Positions 4,406 through 8,232 of a stretch of DNA of 8,232 bases are shown here, piece by piece; position 1 is the stretch's first letter; each line of letters opens with the position of its first letter. This DNA is from JBJXFY01 sp046155815 (GTDB taxonomy: Bacteria; Verrucomicrobiota; Verrucomicrobiia; Limisphaerales; CAIMTB01), in NCBI GenBank assembly GCA_046155815.1, contig JBJXFY010000135.1:1-8232 (forward strand). The letters run 5' to 3'. A program made the position numbers and the translations under genes. The notes under the pieces were generated by a model. It ran no database searches. It had not been told where the DNA came from and was given only the letters and a program-made list of their open reading frames with translations.

Positions 4406-5722
4406 ATGAGCCTCCCGCCCCCCACGGCCAAGCAGGCGCGCGTGATCTGGTTTGCGCTGACGCTGGCGGCGGTGTCGCTCTCGCTGGCGGTCCTCGGCGC
4501 GATCCTCTGGGGCGTGGGGCTGGCGCTGAAGGCGCTCACGCCGGTGCTGCTGCCCATCGCCATCGCCGCCGTCGTGGCCTTCATCCTGGACCCGGTGGTG
4601 GACTGGCTGGAGGCGCGGCGGGTGCCGCGCTGGCGGGCCATCGCGCTGGTGTTCGCCTTCGGCTTCTTCGTGGTGGTGGGCGCGCTGGGCAGCGTCGTGC
4701 CGCGCGCGGTGGTGCAGGCGCGCGACCTCGCCGGCCGCCTGCCGGCCTATGTGGAACTGGGACGCGCGCGGGTGGAGTCCTGGATCAACCACCCGCCCGC
4801 CCCGCTGGCGCGGCTGCTGCCGGAGGGTTTCCTGAACCTGCTGCCGCACGCCGCGGGCGACACGAACATCCTGACCGGGGCGAAGCCCGGGGCCGCCACG
4901 AACGTCACCGCGCATGCCGCCGGGGCGCTGGCCAACTCGCCGCCCGTTGCGGCCACGAACCTGGTGAGCCTGCTGCCGCCGGCGACGGCGGATTCGCCGT
5001 GGTGGCACAAGGCGCTGGACCCGCAGTCCCTGCAGAGCGCGGGCGGGTGGCTGGCGGCGGTGGTGCCGGATTTCCTCGGCTGGCTGCTCGGGCAGGTGGG
5101 CCGGGTGGCGTCCTGGCTGGGCCTGCTGGCGGGCCTCGCGCTGGTGCCGATCTACGTCTTCTTCTTCCTGCTCGAGAAGCGCGGCATCTCGGAGCACTGG
5201 ACGGACTACCTGCCGGTGAGCGATTCGCGGTTCAAGACGGAGCTGATCTGGCTGGTGGAGAACATCAACGACGCGCTGATCGTGTTCTTCCGCGGGCAGG
5301 TCCTGGTGGCGCTGTGCGACGGCGTGCTCTACACGGTGGGCTTCCTGGCCATCGGGCTGCCGTACGCGCTGCTGCTGGGACTGATGGCGAGCGTGCTGAC
5401 GATCATCCCGTTCCTCGGCGCGATCGTGACCTGCGGCTCGGCGCTGGTGATCGCCTTCGTGGCGTTCGGGGACTGGCAGCATCCGGCGCTGGTGCTGCTG
5501 GTGTTCGCCATCGTGCAGGGCATCGAGGGCTGGGTGATCCAGCCGAAAATCATCGGCGACCGCGTGGGCATGCACCCGCTCACGATCATCATCGCGTTGA
5601 TGGTGGGCACGACGGTGCTCGGGGGCATCCTGGGCGCGATCCTGGCGATCCCGGTGACGGCGGTGCTGCGGGCGGTGCTGCTGCGGTACGTATGGCGGCG
5701 TCCGGTCCCAGGCACGGGCTGA
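4406..5722 (+). CDS. AI-2E/PerM-family membrane permease
   Basis: A 438-aa integral membrane protein of the AI-2E transporter family (PerM, TqsA and YdiK relatives; formerly UPF0118). Membrane segments lie near residues 13-40, 43-65 and 76-98, a soluble region spans about 100-225, and the C-terminal half is strongly hydrophobic from about 225 onward. The family's C-terminal hallmarks are clear: LTIIPFLGAIV with its P-x-x-G, and QGIEGWVIQPKIIGDRVGMH from residue 371 followed by HPLTIIIALMVGTTVLGGILG. Members export small solutes or sodium in exchange for protons, or quorum signals; the substrate cannot be read from sequence. The soluble region holds an Ala/Thr/Asn-rich low-complexity stretch (about 150-195). 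ATG 4406 is chosen because it starts just before the first helix; an ATG at 4274 overlapping the previous stop would add 44 residues with no family character. Spacing to the upstream gene is 131 bases. Confidence 0.93.
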   Translation: MSLPPPTAKQARVIWFALTLAAVSLSLAVLGAILWGVGLALKALTPVLLPIAIAAVVAFILDPVVDWLEARRVPRWRAIALVFAFGFFVVVGALGSVVPRAVVQARDLAGRLPAYVELGRARVESWINHPPAPLARLLPEGFLNLLPHAAGDTNILTGAKPGAATNVTAHAAGALANSPPVAATNLVSLLPPATADSPWWHKALDPQSLQSAGGWLAAVVPDFLGWLLGQVGRVASWLGLLAGLALVPIYVFFFLLEKRGISEHWTDYLPVSDSRFKTELIWLVENINDALIVFFRGQVLVALCDGVLYTVGFLAIGLPYALLLGLMASVLTIIPFLGAIVTCGSALVIAFVAFGDWQHPALVLLVFAIVQGIEGWVIQPKIIGDRVGMHPLTIIIALMVGTTVLGGILGAILAIPVTAVLRAVLLRYVWRRPVPGTG

Positions 5723-5768
5723 GGCGGCAGGCCTGCCACGGCAAATCGGCCCCTGAACGCAGGCGGCC
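5723..5768. other. Convergent intergenic region
   Basis: Forty-six bases separate the ends of the permease gene (+) and the DUF1080 gene (-). They contain a perfect 12-base palindrome GGCAGGCCTGCC (5726-5737) and related GC-rich words, but no stem followed by a T-run on either strand. It may contribute to termination in both directions; this is not demonstrated by the sequence. Confidence 0.3.
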
Positions 5769-6896
5769 TCACTTCACAAACACGTTCGCAAACTCCGTCG
5801 TCACCGCGCCGGGTCGCAGGCCCGGCACCAGGCGGCCGGCGGGCACGGTGATCTCGCCGGCGGGCGCGCCGTTCAGCGTGAGTTGGGCCGTCGTGCCCCG
5901 GCGGCGGAGGTGCAGGCGGTTCCAGGCGTTCGTCTTCGCGGCGTCAAGCGCCGGCAGCTCGGCGCGTTCATTCACGTTGGCCGACTGCAGCACCAGCGGC
6001 GGCACGCGGTCCGGCGGCGGGGCGGCCCATTTCCAGTCGAAGAACAGCTCGGCGTCGCCGATCTCGCGCTCGGTCCAGAGCGCGGTGTCCGGCGGCGCGC
6101 CGGCCTCCGCGCGCAGCATCCAATCGGCCGCCTTCCACTTCGCCTCGCCCGCGGGCGAAGTTGTCCAGCCGCGCAGGCTGCGGCCGTCGTAGAGGCTGGT
6201 CCACGGCTCGGCGGGCGGCGCGGCCTCGTCCGGACGCGGGTTCGTCGAGGGCACCTCCTTGATCCGCAGGTTGCGCCAGTCCACCTGCCCGCCCTCGGAC
6301 TCGAGGGCGAGGTAGCCCTTGCGCCAGTGGCAGTCGGTGCCGCCGGACACCTCCGCGCCGTTCACCGCGAGGCGCAGCACGCCGTTCGAGGCGACGATCC
6401 GGTAATGGTTCCACTCCGGCGAACCGTGGCTGCGGAGTTCCTTCGGAAAACTGCGGTCGCCCTTGCTTGGCGCGAAGGGCTTCATCGTCGAGCCGTGGAT
6501 CGGGAAGACGTCGCCGTGCGTCGTGAACCAGTCGGACGTGCCGTAGCCGTGGTCGAGCACCTGCACCTCGATGGCGCGCAGGAAGGGCTGCCCGACCGCC
6601 GGCAGCGGCCCGGCCCAGACGAACACGCCCGCGTTGCCGGCCGGCTTCAGGTGCCGCCACTCGAGCTCGAGGATGAAGTTTTCGTACTGCCGTTCCGTGC
6701 GCAGCGCGCCGGTGGGGATGCCGTCGCAGTGGATCATCCCGTCGCGCACCGTGAAGGTTTCCGGCGCACAGTTCACGTTCACCCAGCCCGCGAGGTCGCG
6801 GCCGTTGAAGAGCGGCGTGAAGCCGTCGGCGTCCGCGGCACGGGCGGGCTGAACCGCGAGGACGAGGAGTAGGATGAGGACGAAGGGCGGGCACAT
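5769..6896 (-). CDS. Secreted protein with two DUF1080 domains (3-keto-disaccharide hydrolase type)
   Basis: A 375-aa protein. Residues 1-20 form a signal peptide (hydrophobic FVLILLLVLAV, then a QPARA cleavage site), so it is exported to the periplasm or beyond. The first DUF1080 domain begins at about 26 with FTPLFNGRDLAGW and contains GMIHCDG, YENFILELEWRH, GNAGVFVW, a GDVFPIHG loop, EWNHYRIVASNGVLRLAVNG and GYLALESEGGQVDWRNLRI. After a Pro/Ala-rich linker (about 216-231) a second, shorter and more diverged copy starts with WTSLYDGRSLRGW and runs to the C-terminus, lacking the His/Gly-rich loop of the first. The fold is a concanavalin-like jelly roll; some relatives hydrolyse 3-keto-glucosides, while others may only bind glycans. 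Only the first copy looks complete enough to be active. ATG 6896 is fixed by the signal peptide. No Shine-Dalgarno precedes it, and it lies 65 bases after lpxB on the same strand, possibly in the same transcript. Confidence 0.9.
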   Translation of the reverse strand: MCPPFVLILLLVLAVQPARAADADGFTPLFNGRDLAGWVNVNCAPETFTVRDGMIHCDGIPTGALRTERQYENFILELEWRHLKPAGNAGVFVWAGPLPAVGQPFLRAIEVQVLDHGYGTSDWFTTHGDVFPIHGSTMKPFAPSKGDRSFPKELRSHGSPEWNHYRIVASNGVLRLAVNGAEVSGGTDCHWRKGYLALESEGGQVDWRNLRIKEVPSTNPRPDEAAPPAEPWTSLYDGRSLRGWTTSPAGEAKWKAADWMLRAEAGAPPDTALWTEREIGDAELFFDWKWAAPPPDRVPPLVLQSANVNERAELPALDAAKTNAWNRLHLRRRGTTAQLTLNGAPAGEITVPAGRLVPGLRPGAVTTEFANVFVK

Positions 6897-6961
6897 GCGG
6901 GGAGGATGCACGAGGCCGCCGGCGGCGGGAAGCCGTCCGGCCGCCGGGGGTGGCGACAGCT

Positions 6962-8182
6962 TCAGGAGGGCGGCCCGCCCAAAAGGTCCGCGACCGCCTC
7001 CGCAGCCCGGCCGGCTGCGCCCGGACCGCCCAGCTGCGCAACCACGGCGGACAGCTTCCGCCGCATCGCGGCGCGGCGGGCGGGATCGTCGAGCAGGCAC
7101 AGCGCGGCGTCCGCGAGGTCGGTCGCCGTGGCCTCGTGCTGCACGAACTCGGGAAACACCGCCTCGCCCGCGAGCAGGTTCGGCATGGTGAGCGACTTCA
7201 CGGTCACGAGGCGCCGGCCGACGGCGTAGGTGAGCGCGGACGTGCGGTAAAACGTCACCGTCGGCACTCCGTAAACCGCGCATTCGAGCGTGACGGTTCC
7301 GGTTGAGGCGAGGGCGACGGCGGCCCCGGCGAGGCCGGCGCGGAGGGCGTCCGCGCCCGTGGCGAACTCCACTACCGCCGGCGCGGCGAGGGCACGGGCC
7401 TGCGTCACGAGTTCCTCCCGCGGCAGCACGGCGCGGAAGCGTGCGTCCGGCCGGGCACGGGCCATGGCTTCCACCGCCCCGGCCACGGCGGGCCAGTGGC
7501 GTGCGATCTCGCCCCGCCGGCTGCCGGGCAGCAGCAGCACGAGCGGAGCAGCCCCAGCGCGGTCCGGGCCGGAACGGTGCGCGGCCGCGTCCGGATGGCG
7601 GTCCAGAATCGGATGCCCGACAAACTCGACGCGCAACCCGGGAAAGCGTTCCGCGTACCACGCCTTTTCAAACGGCAGGATGGCCAGCAGCAGGTCGAGG
7701 TCGCGCGCCAGCGTCCGCGCCCGGCGAGGACGCGAAGCCCAGACCTGCGGCGAGACGAACTGCACAAGCTTCGGCCGCCAGCCCGTGGCGGAGCTGCGCT
7801 TCCGCACCGCGGCGGCAAAGCGGCGGTTGAAGCCGCCGAAATCCACGCACACCAACGCGTCCGGCCGCCGCGCGGCGGCGAGGTCCAGCAACAGGCGGAA
7901 AAACCGGCGGAACTCGAGGTACTTCCGCAGCACGTCGCTCAGGCCGATGACGGCGTGCTGCGTGAGGTCCAGCGCGAGTTCCGCGCCCGCCCCGCGCAGC
8001 GCCGGTCCGCCTGCGCCGAAGAAGCCGGGCGAGGGACGGTCCGGCTCGCGCGCGGCCAGCGCGGTACGCAGCGCGCCGACGAACTCCGCGGCCAGCAGGT
8101 CGCCGCTGGGCTCGCCGGCGATCAGCATGATCTTGCGCGGCGCGGACGCGTCGGCGGGTGGGCGGGGCGGGGCGGCCTTCAC
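6962..8182 (-). CDS. lpxB: Lipid-A-disaccharide synthase
   Basis: A 406-aa glycosyltransferase family 19 enzyme that joins UDP-2,3-diacylglucosamine and lipid X into lipid A disaccharide at the inner face of the cytoplasmic membrane. Landmarks in order: LIAGEPSGD near the N-terminus, GFFGAGGPALRGAG, PDALVCVDFGGFNRRFA, QFVSPQVWASRPRR with LLLAILPFEKAWYA, EFVGHPILD, the LLLPGSRRGEI loop of the nucleotide site, ASTGTVTLECAVYGVPTV, and SLTMPNLLAGEAVFPEF. The length matches the family. The start chosen is GTG 8182, which overlaps the stop of the preceding gene as GTGA and implies translational coupling; it leaves an Ala/Pro-rich lead of about 18 residues. ATG 8128, directly before LIAGEPSGD, is the alternative, and the frame also stays open upstream past 8227. 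Its presence implies a lipid A-bearing outer membrane. Confidence 0.95.
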   Translation of the reverse strand: MKAAPPRPPADASAPRKIMLIAGEPSGDLLAAEFVGALRTALAAREPDRPSPGFFGAGGPALRGAGAELALDLTQHAVIGLSDVLRKYLEFRRFFRLLLDLAAARRPDALVCVDFGGFNRRFAAAVRKRSSATGWRPKLVQFVSPQVWASRPRRARTLARDLDLLLAILPFEKAWYAERFPGLRVEFVGHPILDRHPDAAAHRSGPDRAGAAPLVLLLPGSRRGEIARHWPAVAGAVEAMARARPDARFRAVLPREELVTQARALAAPAVVEFATGADALRAGLAGAAVALASTGTVTLECAVYGVPTVTFYRTSALTYAVGRRLVTVKSLTMPNLLAGEAVFPEFVQHEATATDLADAALCLLDDPARRAAMRRKLSAVVAQLGGPGAAGRAAEAVADLLGGPPS

Positions 8183-8232
8183 TTCGTCCGGCTGTGGAAG
8201 CCGAACCGCTTCAGGAAAAACTTCCACGCTTG
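8179..8232 (-). CDS. C-terminal end of an upstream gene, truncated by the window
   Basis: Read on the - strand from the window edge, one frame gives 17 codons, QAWKFFLKRFGFHSRTK, and a TGA at 8181-8179. The stop overlaps an in-frame GTG of lpxB (8182-8180), the typical arrangement of coupled genes, which supports both this ORF end and the lpxB start. The tail is basic and aromatic. Too little is present to name the gene; it probably belongs to the same operon as lpxB. Confidence 0.6.
   Translation of the reverse strand, partial: QAWKFFLKRFGFHSRTK

Noticed and set aside
5723..5768. Bidirectional intrinsic terminator between the convergent genes
   Set aside because: The palindrome GGCAGGCCTGCC has no room for a loop with a strong stem, and no T-run follows on either strand.

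Overview
The window joins two very different pieces of DNA. Bases 1 to about 2443 are a tandem array of integron-type gene cassettes: four complete cassettes on the + strand, each one short ORF followed by an attC-like recombination site, plus the right-hand part of an attC belonging to a cassette cut off by the window edge. The four attC sites (580-715, 1190-1316, 1620-1742, 2317-2443) start with GCCGAAC or GCCTAAC, end with GTTCGGC, GTTAGGC or GTTAGGT, and have imperfect inverted arms with unpaired bases at matching places in the left arm. No integrase gene or attI site is in the window, so it cannot be decided whether this is the distal end of a complete chromosomal integron or a cassette cluster without integrase. 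The cassette proteins are an SRPBCC-fold protein, an unrecognised 151-aa protein, a 95-aa two-helix membrane protein and a 158-aa protein with one N-terminal membrane anchor.

From about 2444 onward the DNA is strikingly GC-rich and looks like ordinary chromosome. On the + strand are a polytopic membrane protein fused to a PQQ-type beta-propeller (2478-4274) and an AI-2E/PerM-family permease (4406-5722). Convergent to these, on the - strand, is a cluster read right to left: the last 17 codons of an unidentified gene (8179-8232), lpxB (lipid-A-disaccharide synthase, overlapping the preceding stop by GTGA), and a secreted protein with two DUF1080 (3-keto-disaccharide hydrolase/LamG-like) domains (5769-6896).

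The organism is a Gram-negative with lipid A. The mix of a DUF1080 protein, a PQQ propeller opening with a DWPGFRGPERDG-type motif, very high GC and weak or absent Shine-Dalgarno sequences suggests a member of the Planctomycetes-Verrucomicrobia-Chlamydiae group, most likely Verrucomicrobiota; this is inference from gene content.

The most interesting points are the cassette array with its readable recombination history (each cassette's first six bases match its own attC R'' box, exposing the insertion junction at 1736/1737), the abrupt array-to-chromosome junction only about 35-50 bases before the propeller gene, and a threefold in-frame repeat (copies at 3005, 3050 and 3083) inside the propeller gene's linker. 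No stretch longer than 300 bases lacks a gene; the longest gene-free interval (1617-1837) holds attC3 and the leader of cassette 4. I could not identify convincing promoters or U-tailed terminators.
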